Assembly: GCA_009760885.1 (NCBI GenBank)
Contig: CM019717.1
Coordinates: 47,074,866 to 47,138,865 of the forward strand
Reading direction: 5' to 3'
From: Achatina immaculata
Taxonomy: Eukaryota; Mollusca; Gastropoda; Stylommatophora; Achatinidae
DNA: 64,000 bases
Below, piece after piece: positions 1-51,400 of the stretch. Position 1 is the first letter of the stretch. Each line of letters opens with the position of its first letter. A program made the translations under genes and the position numbers. The notes beneath the pieces were generated by a model, which worked only from the letters and a program-made list of their open reading frames with translations, was not told the origin of the DNA and ran no database searches.

Positions 1-208
1 TGCACTGGTCTCGGCGAAGGTCGGGGGTTCGAATCCGGCCGGAGGCGCCCAGTCACCCAGCTGTAGAAATGGGTACCCGACTTGTTCTGGAGTTGGGGAA
101 GGAAAGGCGGCCAGGCATGATACTGACCATATTACAGGTCAAGGAAAATATGGACACTAACACCATATCCCTATGTGCCTCTAAGGCATGAGAGGATTAC
201 CTTTACCT
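1..208 (+). repeat. tRNA-derived SINE, 5' end cut by window edge
   Basis: A near-perfect Pol III B box (GGTTCGAATCC, 26-36) sits at the start, followed by a tRNA-unrelated body. The body has the tail motif GGACACTAACACC-ATATCCC near 152-172 and ends in short ACCTTT repeats. Related tails occur at 58786-58870, 58888-58960 and 63440-63520. The A box would lie upstream of the window. It is not a functional tRNA gene, because no acceptor-stem partner follows the B box. Confidence 0.7.
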
Positions 209-282
209 TTATTTGGTTTAATGCAGTGTTATTGGTTTGAAGCAGTGTTATTTGGTTTAAAACAGTGTTAATCGATTTAAAC
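209..282 (+). repeat. 20-bp tandem repeat, left part
   Basis: About four units of ttatttggtttaaaacagtg. Two more units resume at 938-978 after the LINE pieces, so the LINE inserted into this array. An imperfect duplication (aatcgatttaaacag versus aatcggtttaaaacag) borders the insertion. Confidence 0.75.
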
Positions 283-739
283 AGAACCACAAAAATAAGA
301 TTTTTAAGGGCATGCATCTTTCCCATCGCAAAGTATGCCTGTGAGACCTGGACATTTAACAAAACAGCTGAGAAACACATAGATGCCTTTGAATGTAAAT
401 GCTACAGAAGAGTTCTCCAAATATCGTGGACACAACAAATATATCTATACTACAAGAACTTAATATTGAAGAAGGCTGGCTATTAAAGAGGATTAAAGAG
501 AGAAAACTTAAATATTTTGGACACATTAAACGTCATTATAATTTAGAGAAGACCGTATTGGAAGGATACATAATGGGAAAAAGAAAAAGAGGAAGACCAA
601 AACGAATATGGCGGCAAGACATCGTTGACGATCTGCAAATGGATGCCGCAGCAGCAGGCCATCTTGCTCACAACCGAAAGGCCTACAGGAGTGCTGTTAT
701 GGAGGCAAAGTTCCGCAAGGGACATGCAAATGAATGAAT
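283..739 (+). pseudogene. LINE reverse transcriptase C-terminal fragment with (ATGA)n tail, family 1
   Basis: In two frames this reads a LINE-type C-terminus: FLRACIFPIAKYACETWTF, then AFECKCYRRVLQISW, WLLKRIKERKLKYFGHIKR, GKRKRGRPKRIWRQDIVDD, and a stop in an ATGAATGAATG tail. The F-L-x-A-C-x-x-P-x-x-x-Y-x-C-E-T-W motif and the K-R-G-R-P-K-R-x-W motif are typical of the region after the RT domain in RTE/CR1-like LINEs. A frameshift near 440-470 breaks it. It is 5'-truncated, as usual for target-primed insertions. Confidence 0.8.
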
Positions 740-937
740 GAATGTATTGGAAGGATACATAATGGGAAAAAGAAAGAGAGGAAGACCAAAACGAAGATGG
801 CAGCAAGACATCGTTGACAATATGCAAATGGTTGCAGCAGCGGCAGGCCTTCTTGCTCACAACCGAGAGGATTACAGGAGTGCTGTTTGGGAGGCAAAGT
901 TCCGCAAGGGACAAGCAAATGAATGGATGAATGAAAT
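740..937 (+). pseudogene. Second 3' end of LINE family 1, directly abutting the first
   Basis: A shorter copy repeats the segment GYIMGKRKRGRPKRRWQQDI and the following residues to FRKGQANE and again ends in an (ATGA)n-type tail. It begins exactly in the tail of the copy at 283-739. It is about 90% like the first copy by eye. Confidence 0.75.
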
Positions 938-978
938 CGGTTTAAAACAGTGTTATTTGGTTTAAAGCAGTGTTATTT
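938..978 (+). repeat. 20-bp tandem repeat, right part
   Basis: Two further units of the array seen at 209-282, on the far side of the LINE insertion. Confidence 0.7.
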
Positions 979-1327
979 GAAGCCTGAAATCCAGTCTGGG
1001 ATGTACGTTTATATGTATATACATATTTTTTTCTCATATTCTGGGAGGGGGGGAGGAAGTAGACTGAAGATTCATTTTTAAAAGCATTGTTTTGCTAAAA
1101 AAAAACTCACAAATTTTGCATAGAACAAGCGTCTAATAAAAGATAACATATCGAAGTCTTCAGACCTGCTGTTGACCAATTATTAATGTGGTCTCAAAAA
1201 AAAATAAATTCTGCCGCTGTCCATCCCCTTAAAACATTCATATCTCACGTTTGATTTATGTGTTAAGTGCTCTGTGAAGCAGAATCTTAGAATGTGATCA
1301 GAGAAATGGTTTTATGTTGCTCTCGAT
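979..1327. other. Unannotated AT-rich stretch
   Basis: No coding frame, RNA gene or transposon was recognised. It contains homopolymer A and G tracts. Confidence 0.5.
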
Positions 1328-1893
1328 GTTAGTTAGTCTTCAGACAAAGCCAGTTACATGACATGTTAGTCCTCAGACAAAGCCAGTTACATGGCATGTT
1401 AGTTAGTCTTCAGATAGAGCTAGTTACATGACATTGTTAGTTTTAGGCTTCAGACAAAGCCAGTTACATGACATGTTAGTTAGTCTTCAGACAGAGCTAG
1501 TTACATGAGTTTCAGTCTTCAGACAAAGCTAGTTACATGGCATGTTAGTTAGTCTTCAGACAAAGCTAGTTACATGACATGTTAGTTAGTCTTCAGACAA
1601 AGCTAGTTACATGACATGTTAGTCTTCAGACAGAGCTAGTTACATGACATGTTAGTTAGTCTTCAGACAAAGCTAGTTACATGACATGTTAGTTAGTCTT
1701 CAGACAAAGCTAGTTACATGACATGTTAGTCTTCAGACAAAGCTAGTTACATGACATGTTAGTTAGTCTTCAGACAAAGCTAGTTACATGACATGTTAGT
1801 TAGTCTTCAGACAAAGCTAGTTACATGACATGTTAGTTAGTCTTCAGACAAACCCAGTTACATGACATGTTAGTTAGTCTTCAGACAAACACC
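1328..1893. repeat. Minisatellite, about 33-37-bp unit, about 16 copies
   Basis: The unit contains cttcagacaaagctagttac followed by atgacatgttagttagt. Unit length alternates because the ttag tetramer is present once or twice. Later copies are more uniform than the first few. No spacers lie between units. Confidence 0.95.
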
Positions 1894-2974
1894 AAGTACA
1901 TGATGTCATTTATTTCATTTGTTGTTATACAATTTTTAAGTAATATTTCTAATTTATTTTGGTTTTTTTTCATATACAATTTTGTGTGAGTGATACTCCT
2001 GTAACTGCCATCTGAAATTTTGTTTGTTTGTTTGCTTGGGTTCATTGTCATAAGTGAAGAATAGTTGATCAAGATAACAGACTGAATTCAGTCATTACAT
2101 TCCTTGCTGACAGCCATGCTTCCATATCTTGTGTGATCCTTAGTGTGTCCAATCAGTTCGTATCCATTTTCTTTTTGTCAGTTCACAGAGATTTTTTTCT
2201 TTCTTGGCATTTTCCTTCTTCTTCATTTTCCTTTGATTTTTCCAGTCATTACCAAGCTCTCTAACAACTGTCTTCTCATGACATGCCCCTAAAAATGGAC
2301 ACATGCCGATTCAGGTTGTCACTTGCCTTGACAGACAGGTGGGAGTGTGAATCAGTTCCAAGTTTGTGAGTGCAGTAATGGGGAGTTCTAAAACTGAAAT
2401 GCTAGTCAGAATCTTCGTAGCTCATTGCTAGGTCACTAGGTTGAAATCCTTAGTGGAAAGATTATAGCCTCCATGGAAAGCTAGAAATATTGTGTTGGAA
2501 AAAAATTCATTGTAATCAATAAAAGCAGTTGCCCTTTCTGCGTGACAGGTAATTTTGATCACAGCAGAATTATGGCATGAACAGAAACATTCATTTTCAT
2601 TCATTTCACTGTCTTTCTCCATTTCCATTTAAATTGGGATATATTTTTTGTGTGGTTTTCATTTTACTGGCAGCCACTTTCATGTCATTTCCATTCCAAC
2701 AGCTTCCTTTATTATGGCCTCTTTATTACAGGGTTCTGATGGGTTTATTGTCTTCTCAAGTTCCCTCATCAGCTCCCACTTCTTTATCTTTTGTTAATTT
2801 CTACCATCCCCCTCCCCCTCCTCCCAACCTGTTTATCAGTTTACCACCTTTACCTTGTAGATATCACTCACTTCTCAAACTTTCATCATTTCTGTCTTCC
2901 TTCACTTATTACCTTTTGTAATTCCACCTTCATCCTCTCACCCTGCTCATTATATCATTCATGTAAATACCAGA

Positions 2975-3010
<36 letters not shown>

Positions 3011-4702
3011 GTGCTTTTTAAAAAAAAAATTCCATTCCCAGACATCCAGATTTTCTAGCTCTCCCCCACCCCCCCACCCCTCAAATTTTATCACATTAAT
3101 ATGTCTTGTTTTTAATACCATTCTTGGAAATGTGTTCTGTTTTCTTCCCTTGATTTTGATTTATCACTTGTTTGTATCACTAGCATTACTCTGTCCAGGC
3201 CACCCATCTTTTGATTCTAACATTCACTTGCTCTCTCTCTCTCCCCCCCCCCCCCCCCCCCCCAAATCACCACCTCATTTTTTTCTCTCTTTTTTCACTA
3301 TTACTTTTGTATCTTTTCCTGCCATGCTCATAATGTTGATTATTTTTTTGCACTCCGTGAGCAGTTTTTAAAGAAAATATTCAATCAGAGATACTCCATC
3401 ACACACTTTACACTTTTTTTAAAATCCACATCCGTGTTTCAGCTTCTCATTCCACTCACTCATTTTCTTCTCACATGTTTCATTTCACATTTTTCATGAG
3501 AGATTTCAAGAAAAAGAAACACTTATGCATTTTCTATTTTTCACGCATCCATCTGTTTCGCTGTTTCCTCACAAATTCTGGATCATACCCTGGTTTCAGA
3601 TGGAAGTTAAGGTGACCTGGCCAGAGAGCTAATGCAGTCAGTATGGGTAGCAATCTATGCCCGATCGTGATCTCGAAGTGATGTGCTTAGATAAATAGAC
3701 TCTTATGGTTCTGCAGCGTGTTTAATGGGGAGATCAGTGTATTCCCCAGTAGTTGTGGAGCATAGAGAGATCTGCTTCAGGAAAGCTGCTGATTGAACAT
3801 GGTGCCCACATCACACTTGTCACAAGTTCTTGACTGTGACATCTGCAGCGTTGAGCTTCAGATTCCCAATTACAAGGAGATACAGCAGTAATCAGTTTAA
3901 AAAAAAAAAAATTTTGTTTTTTGGTAAAAACTGAGAGTTTTGAGAATTCCAGGAGTACTGTTGAAATTATTATATTATCACCACAGTCATCTCTCCTGAG
4001 ACTTTCCTTGGCAATCTGGCATAACAGAATAAACACGAAACATAAAACAAGGAGCAAGATAGGGTGGAGTTATGGAGGGGCATGACTTTAAGGCAGTTTT
4101 TTTCCAGGCTTGTTGGGGCTGCCGCCCTCTTTTCTCCCAGGCTGTATCCTCAGCCCCCACCCCTCCCACGTACTATTCGTATAATGACCTATTAAAATTA
4201 GGTTATGCATTACACAGCTTAAAAACTTCAGTTAGTAAACCATCTTATTTAACAATATGAAGGAGTACGTTTATAACTCACCTGCTACATTATTTTCTCA
4301 GCTTTTAATGTGTTTGATGAGTTTCATGTAGGGACACAAGTTTCTCAGTATCAGGTTGAAAAGTTCTAAGAAGGAGGTATTACTGCCTCCGTCTGCTGCT
4401 TTGTTTTTCCTCAACCCCCTCCCATCCCACTGCCCCCCTCATCTTTTCCAACGCCCACAAAGGGGTTTTATTGCCCACTTTGGGAAACATTGCTTTAAAG
4501 TCTGTAAAGTTTTTAATTCAAGAATAAGAATCTCTGCATTAATTTTAAATTTATGACTGACTAAAAACAAATTGTGTAATTTTCTCCATTATTCATGTCC
4601 ATTGTTACAGTACTTTATTTGCATTTAAATTAACATTCAAATCATTTGTACATGTTCATCTATTAGAAAAAGAAAGTTCTAATAAATATTTCTATCTTTC
4701 AG
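1894..4702. other. Non-coding region upstream of first visible exon
   Basis: About 2075-2330, read on the minus strand, resembles a badly decayed LINE 3' end (CHEKTVVRELGNDWK, then RKMKKKENAKKEK). About 2700-3500 is pyrimidine-rich with (CT)n at 2973-3012 and a C tract at 3243-3263. The open frames there are low-complexity and not gene-like. No convincing signal-peptide exon was found. Confidence 0.45.
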
Positions 4703-43703
<39,001 letters not shown>

Positions 43704-43854
43704 TGGTAGTGTACATATACGTCAGCATTGTAGTTGTTGGTGAGTCTGTTGTTGAGCATCAGGTATAGGTGATATGGGTGAACAGTCAGTGTTGCTTGAG
43801 CTGTTGATGAAATAAGAACAACGTTTTTGCTTCCTTATAAAGTTAAGATTCAGA

Positions 43855-43947
43855 AATAAAGACAAAAGTTTTATTCTTTTCTGTTTTGTGAATGAAGTGA
43901 ATTTATAATGTGATGTTGTTATGCAATGTGAATATGATTGAAATAAA
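43855..43947 (+). terminator. Polyadenylation signals of the PLXDC gene
   Basis: Canonical AATAAA hexamers occur at 43855-43860 and 43942-43947, 152 and 239 bases past the stop. The second is followed by a GT-rich stretch and a T tract (from about 43957), a typical cleavage/polyadenylation context. Further AATAAA hexamers downstream could give longer 3' UTRs. Confidence 0.65.
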
Positions 43948-45850
43948 AATCTCTGTGCATTGTGTGTTTTTTTTTTTTATTGCATTCAGGAATGAATATT
44001 GAGGTGATAATTTGTTAGCAGAATAGAAATGTGTAGAACAGTGATACTGGACAGTAGGATGTTTTAGCAGCATACATCAGATGTGAGTGAATAGAATTCA
44101 TTTTGAACACTGAAAAGAGATTAAGCATTACATTGAAAATTGTTTCCCTTAATAGTAAAATATAACTCGAGTGTCTTGGAAGTCTTTACATAATGGAAAA
44201 AAAGTTTTGAAGTTTGTAGAAAGCTTGAGCCACACATTTTTAATTCTGTATCAGCGTCCACTTCAGTGATTAGAAATTGTGCTGCATCTCTAGTAATATG
44301 AAGTTATAAAAAGAAAATGCTGTACCCCTATGTATTATATCATTGTCCATCTGTTTGTGGTAGAGCCACTTGTAAGTGAAATTCAAACAGCTTTTTAAAA
44401 AGGATTAAGCTTAGAAGGAATATCTTTAAAGAAAGAACTGAATTGTTAAAGTATCTACAAAGTTCATGAAATACAAAAAAAAAACATGTTTCATGATATT
44501 TTGGTGAATGTGGCTTCAGATAGATTGTTATATTCAAAAATATTTGGAATTCAGACATACAAACAGTTTTTTATACAAATAAAGGAATTAATTAAATCTA
44601 GCAAATTTTCTGTGAACTGTATTATCCTACAAGATTGTCACTATATATATATTTAAAAAAAATTTTTTTTTTATTGAACTTCTCTGTATCTGTTGACATG
44701 AGAGGTTTTGGAAGAGACTGACAAAAACATGGTTTCACAATAATTACTTGTTTTGGGATACATTTTATGTTTTCAGAATGATGAATGTCTGTACATAAAA
44801 ACTGAGTTTTTGTATTTGAAAAACAGAGTACAGTGTATAGTGAGGAAAAAAATGCATTCTGAAGATTCTAGAAAGTTCACTACAGTGTTTTATTAACATG
44901 GAACTGGGTGCATTTGCATTCCATGCAAACTTGCTACAGTGTATTCCAAATTGTGATCAGATAAAACTGGTACAGTTTATTCTGGTTTGTTGGATTAATG
45001 AAAGTAGAATTTGGTTATTTCAGAATACTTCATTGTGATCGGAGGAAACTGATACTAGAGTACATTGGGTTAATGAAAGTAGAATTGGGTTATTTCAGAT
45101 TATTTCACTGTGATCAGAGAAAACTGACACTGTTTATTAAAGTGTGTTGGTTTAATTAGTTCAGATTATTTGCAGTAGATAGGAATATTTATATTTAAAA
45201 AACAAAAAAGATCACATTCTATTTTCTCCCAAATATTCTAGAAAATGGCCCTTTCATACTTTAGAAAACTTTATCCAGACTTGTAAATGTTGCCATACGT
45301 GTACACTTCTGATTTTTTTTTTGTTGAAAGCTGTGATGTGTGTTTGATTTTTTTTTTTTTCACCATGGCTTTCCACTTCTATGTTATTTTGTTGATATTT
45401 GTCATAAATAGTTGACTTTATATTTCCATATATATGATTTCTTTCCTTTTTTTCATAATCAGATTTTGTGATTATTAAATAAATTTCCAGCCTTTTCAGA
45501 ATTTTTTTTTAAAACATTTAAAATATTATTTGTTTCTCTTTTTTTTTTCTTTGAGTTATTTTTTTCTATCATTCACTTTGGGTTTTTTTCCCTTTATATT
45601 ACATTTCTTATTTGTGTTTGGTGGTATTTAGTGCTTTGTCCACATTTAGTAGTTTGTACTTAATTACTGAATCTCTAGTTCCTACTGAATCTCACCTAAG
45701 TACATAATTAAATCTTACTCGAGTACGTACTGACTCTTTGCATGCATACAGATACATACCTCGCTCAAGTACATACAGAATCTCATTCATATATTTTTTT
45801 TTAATGTCAAAGATTAGATATTATTCAGTTCATATATCATATTTTTTATT
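43948..45850. other. Downstream of PLXDC, possible extended 3' UTR
   Basis: AT-rich with several AATAAA hexamers (for example near 44577 and 45475). Three degenerate direct repeats of about 75 bp lie at about 44978-45145 (core taatgaaagtagaatttggt). No coding signal is seen. Confidence 0.45.
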
Positions 45851-46254
45851 AATTGAATTGTGCGGAATTGAGGCAGAGATGTGTAAAAGTGGTTTTCATC
45901 TTTAGCTGGGTTTTCAATTGTGGTGTGATTAATGCCATAATTTTAATTGCCATCAGAAGAAAACATCAAGGTATTAAAGATAACATTAAAGAAGATAAGA
46001 AAACAGCGATGAATATATCTTCTGAGAATGTTTTCTTTATGAGACATACAAAAAAGCAGCCTGACCAACAACAGTATACTTGTTGGAGAATTTGTTTAGT
46101 GTAAATAGATATCTAAAATCACAACTAGAGAAATAGATGCAGCTATATATGAACAGATAAAAAAAAATGTAACTCATTTCATTAATCAGAAAATTGTTTT
46201 TATTGAACAAAGATAATCTGAGATTTTTTTGTGCATGTATATATATTTTTTTTT
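45851..46254. other. Intergenic, unannotated
   Basis: Short open frames only; no domain is recognised. Confidence 0.5.
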
Positions 46255-46440
46255 TAAGAAAAAGAGGTCGACCACATGAAACTTTAAAGAGGACATTGTT
46301 AAGAGAGGTCAGTTCAGTGGGCATAACATCCCTTGATGAGATTGAAAAACTCACCGAAGACAGGAAATCTTGGTGAACCACCATGCAGGCCCTATGTGAC
46401 TTTTAGCAGCACAGGAAGGATGTAAGATATAAGATATATA
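46255..46440 (+). repeat. LINE 3' end with ATAAGAT-type tail, family 4
   Basis: It encodes RKRGRPHETLKRTLLREVSS, then VGITSLDEIEKLTEDRKSW, and continues to ggatgtaagatataagatat. It is 5'-truncated at the K-R-G-R-P motif, close to the truncation points of the other family 4 copies. Confidence 0.75.
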
Positions 46441-47925
46441 TTTTTTGAACTTTTTGAATAGTGGGATGTATTGTCCATTAATGATGGCACCTCCAGTGTG
46501 AAAATTTTGTATGTAATTCTTTCACACTCTAACACTGATTGAGATTATGTTACCTCTTTTGTCATATAAATTTTTCATGTTTCCACTGGTAGTGAAAATA
46601 ATGAAAACTAAAATTGTGTTGATAGATGAGTGTGACATAATGAGCTTCATAGTGTTAAAATGATTTAGAGATTTGAAATTTTTCTTCCTAGCACTGAGAA
46701 GTTTTCCAGGAGAATTTTGATGATTTTCAAGGAGTGAAATCATGACCCACTGGTTATTTTTTTTTTCTATTATGACAGTTCCATGTCATAACTTTTTTTT
46801 TTTTTTTAAGAACATTAGAGAAACGTCTAGTTTGCAGGCTTCATATCAAAGCCACTCTGCGTCTTTCACTTTCATAAATGTTCATTTTGCTTGCAAATTT
46901 ATATATATATAGGTTTTTTTTTTCATATTTGAAATAAAGTGTTAACTGTGTTGTAAAGAAAAGTTTTACAAAATTTCTAGTCCTTTGGCTATTGAAAGAA
47001 ATCTTACAGTTTTAAGTGGTTTGGATTTTTTGGATTTTAACAGAATTTTCATTGAAACACTTTATACATTCAGATTAGACACAAAATATTGGATTGGAAT
47101 ATTGTAAACCAGGGCACTGAGACATTTTTATGCTTGTTCACGGTGGGGTAAATTTTTAACCGGTGGTCATGGTTTTTGTGTTTTGTTGTTATGAATGGAG
47201 AGTACTGTTTTAATTCTGGCAGTGTGAAATATGACATAATAAGACCATGCTGCATCATTGTTGTTACATGTCAAATGTTTACGCTATGTCTACCATTATT
47301 GTCTATCCAATCAGAGTACATTAATATATGACAGATGTTTGTATTTGCCTCCCTTAGTTCAGGGAGTCCACACCACATATGATGTTTTTGGGGGGAGTTT
47401 ATGCAATGCAGCCAACATTAAACAAATCAATATTTATGAAACATGTGACTAGAGTATAAGAATCTAATGGGGCATGATGTGTAATATGACAAAACATCAG
47501 GCCAACTTTCATTTTTGTTAACTTTTTTTTAACACCATGAATAAAAGGTCCAGAGAAATGTTAATTATAATAAAATAATTCAGTGATTGAATTAGCTTTA
47601 ACCAAGTCCTGTTCAAATGCTTGTGTTTTGCAGTAGAATTTGACTCAAATTCATTTTTTATGAGGGAGTAATTTACTGAGATGATCTCTGTCTTGAATTT
47701 GAAAATGAGAGTTCTCTTTACTTGTTTACTTTATCTTTACCCCAACTACTTCCTCTCAGCAGATGTAATTTTGTGATTTTTTTAAAATTGATAATTTTAT
47801 CCACATCTAACACAGGGTTAGATACAGCTAATTTAACTGAAATAGAGTAATGATGACATTGGATAAAGCAGAAATACAGAAGTCTAGCACTGCAGATTGG
47901 AAGACACGATAATAAAAGAATAAAT
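46441..47925. other. Intergenic, unannotated
   Basis: AT-rich, with AATAAA near 46931. No gene or transposon is recognised. Confidence 0.5.
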
Positions 47926-48465
47926 TCACATATCTTAGAAAAATAGTAACAGCTGAGTATCTCATGAATTCAAGTCAAAAATGGCAAAGACTGGAGCAAC
48001 ATTTTACGTCATGAAGACTGTCATTAAATATAATGAGCTGTCTTTGACAATGAGGGCAGCAGGTGCTCCACCCCTGCTTAAGAGTCCCTACCATCGTTGA
48101 AGTGTGGTTTTGAAGATTTATGCGTCAAGCTCTTCCCATGACCAGAAAACTAAGTGATGAAGTTCCAGCGGAAGCTGCCAAACATTTTAAGTTAATTAAA
48201 CCATAAGAGGAGGACAGTCAGAATCATTTCAGTGTTATTTTATGGTCAGAATCAGTGTTGTTTTGAGAAGATATAACTGCAGAACCTGAAAATCACTGAA
48301 GAAGTAAAAGCAAAAACGAGAGAGGAAGATAGAAAAATATGCGAGTAAGGTGATAAAGTGACATGGGAGCAGAAATGTAATCAGATTGGAGACATAAAGA
48401 ACAACACAAGTTAGAGGAATATGTCTGCCCACATAAAGTGGTGTAGCACATGATGGTGATGGATT
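47926..48465 (+). pseudogene. Decayed LINE RT fragment with possible (GAT)n-type tail
   Basis: Near 47930 the sequence reads FTYLRKIVTAEYLMN, like the YLG-x-I-V-T-A-x-G motif after RT catalysis. Near 48300-48460 charged residues precede cacatgatggtgatgga, similar to the family 3 tail. The link between the two parts is uncertain. Confidence 0.4.
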
Positions 48466-51400
48466 TGTCTGAGTTCTGACTTGCTGTGCAAGTGAGTGAT
48501 CAGAGTCGGTGTAAGAGCAGTGGAAGCAGAAGATGGAGAACATTGAGAGTATGAATAAGAATGGTGGTTAAGATACAACAAAAGTTTTTGGTCCTGCCAC
48601 CTGATAAACATCCTTGACACTAGACCTCTAAGAAGAGAGGTTTCACAGAATTCACTCTTCTAAATCAGTGAATGCAGTCTTTGAAACGGTAAGAATAGAG
48701 GCAACATGGTTTTTGTCTGAAACTAGCAGTGTGACAGCTCTAAATTTAGGCTGAGTTTACTTATGAATGTTGATTCACACTGATGTGTATGTAACCAGTC
48801 TTTGTGATTTTTATTTGAAATGGTGACAATCATGATTATAAATTTAATTATGACAGATTTTTTTAAAAATCTAGAATGGTGGTATTGTGATTTACATTTC
48901 TGATCAGAAGGTCACCTTTTATTGAATTATTTCCTACTTTTGTAACAGAAATTGTCATTTCACCCACCTCATATATCAGGTCTCTTGTGTGTAGAAACCT
49001 ATGCTGTAATACAGTATGCAGCAGCACATGACGCATTAGTATTTTGCACAAAAGATATTGAGTTTATATTAGTCACGATGGCCATTAGTGCCATTATGCT
49101 CTGCTATGTTTGGTTCTTGCCAAAATATTGGCATGATGTACCAGAAACATTCTAGTGAGTCTCCACAGAGTCACTGCTGTTTGATATATGAACTTTAGAC
49201 ACATGATGAGAGAGAAAAAATGCTTTAAAAAAAATTTATTTGGCATTCATGCCTAGCTATACTAAATCTGGAGCTCAGTTTGACCAGGATAAAGGTGACG
49301 GCTTTTTTCAGGTCTTGGTGGCAGCTCCCTGCCTGGAACGCTTGTGCTAGCATTTGATTCTCTTCTTTTAAAAGCTGTTTAAAATAAAACAGGAGAGTTG
49401 CAGTGTTATTAATGATTGTTGCAAGTTGATGACAAGACATGTGAGTATGGGAGAGTCTGAGCTGCTGTAATGTAGCAGAAAATTAACTTCATTTCATTAA
49501 ACAAGTATGTACCAAATCTTGCTGTTTGTATATTTTGAAATGATAGATCTGCTTCCTTCATTTTCCCACTCTGTATTTTGTTTCATTTCTTTTTAAAAAT
49601 GTGTGTTTTATTCTTCTTATACAAATTTTTAACCTTTCAGATATATCAAGAAGTATGTTTCTTCTGTATTAGCCAGAGTGTATTATTTGTGGCTTGAATA
49701 ATAAATAACTTGTTTCATCCTTATCTATCTCTCATGAAAAATAATTATGTTGCTTAAGTTTATTGTTACTTAACTTTTCAGAGTGTGAATGTTTCTCTTG
49801 AAGCAAAAATCTTGTACACAGTGAAAGATGTTTTTTCTTTTCCAGTAAATGTTTTTTTTAAATTTTGTATGTGAGAAGTGAACTTTTATCTGTGGCAGTG
49901 AGCCTTAATGACTCAGAAAATAATAATAAGAAGAAGAATATAAGAAGCTGGCAGTGCTGTTTTTTTCTCTACAGATTATGGGAGTGTTTTTAAGTTTGTA
50001 TGGACGTAACAGGTTATCAGAGAAACTATATTGTAATTTTATTTCATTGTTAACTCTATATTTGTTTCTTTTAAGAAAAGTAGACACAGATGTATTCAGG
50101 TACCTGAACAGTTTGTTAGGATTATATTTTTCTTAATCTTGTCAGTTTTATTCTGAATATATGTGTATGTGTGTGTGTGTGTGTGTGCATGCGTGCGTGA
50201 ATTCAAACTTGCCAAATTACTCACTTCTCTGATTCAGAATTGTAAACAGGAGTTGTGTAGTTTAAATGGCTTTGAAACATTGATCATTACAGATCTGTGT
50301 ACATTTTTAAAAGTCTGGGAGAAATGCATTGATTTTGCTCCATGTAGTGGATGGAGTCTTTTTATTTGTTAAGGTGATATTATAATGTTAAATTTAAAAT
50401 AATTGGCAGGAACATTGGTATGGCTCAAGGTAGGAGTTGTTTATTAACTCAAAATATTCAAGACCATTGATCCTGGATTATGATTCAGGATCTTCTGGGA
50501 ACTGAACTTTGCTCCATTTTAGATGTTAGATATAAATATCTCTTAGTTCAGGGTTTCCTCCTTTGAGGAGGCTTGGAGATACCTGAAGAGCAGGCTTGAA
50601 AGAAGAAAAGACCATCACTGACATATTTGAAGAAGTTGAAAGATGAAAAGGAGCAATATCATCAGTTCTACTGATGGGTGGACAAATACCAAGACCTATC
50701 TTTGTCAGGTGCACTATGAAAGCAAGGAGCAGGGAAATCTGAAGATCTATTGCAGATAACATTCACTGGGAAAATGGCACATGATGATAAGTATCCTGAA
50801 AATTACTGATCCAGGATTTATGTTTTTTGTGTTAGGATTTGTGTATGTGTGGCTTCTTGTAATATATAGTACATAATGGTGGTGAGGACTTTTGTAGTTG
50901 GGAATCCTTGTATTAATGTGTAATACAGACCCCATTTCTGGGAAAAAAAATCATCTAAATGAGAGAGGAAAAAAGAGGATAAAGTAACTGCAGTCTTGTC
51001 CGCCTTTGCAATGCCTGATACATTCCAACTTTTACATTTTCACATATTAAAAAAAAATAATGCTATATTTATGTATTCATATATTTATGTATTTATCAAA
51101 CCTGGTACATGCTAAAATCTTTGTCCTGTTTACAGAATGTGTGTATTGCATGTTCCTTGATTGTACATTGACTGATGCTTTGTATGCATGTTGTCAGGTG
51201 GTACTTACTCAAAGCATAGATTGGAGACGTGAAAGTACAAGAAAAAAGAATATTATTCTTGGGTCAGGTAACAAATATGATGATAAGAAATTATAAATCT
51301 CTTAACAGGTGATGTGAAGATGGTTGAAGTATTTTTTTTTTAATGTATGAGCTTTATTTTGGTGATGGAGTGGTCCATTTAAAAAGAAACCTCTGTTTTT

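Noticed and set aside
1..45. tRNA gene
   Set aside because: Only a B box and part of a T arm are present; the expected acceptor-stem pairing and 3' end are missing and a SINE body follows.
1328..1893. CRISPR-like regular array
   Set aside because: Units are contiguous with no unique spacers and the genome is eukaryotic; it is a minisatellite. The same holds for the arrays at 27580-27950 and 42730-43485.
2577..3371. Hydrophobic open frames as a missing PLXDC signal-peptide exon
   Set aside because: The frames are pyrimidine-rich low-complexity sequence, and no donor site with the phase required by the exon at 4703 was found.
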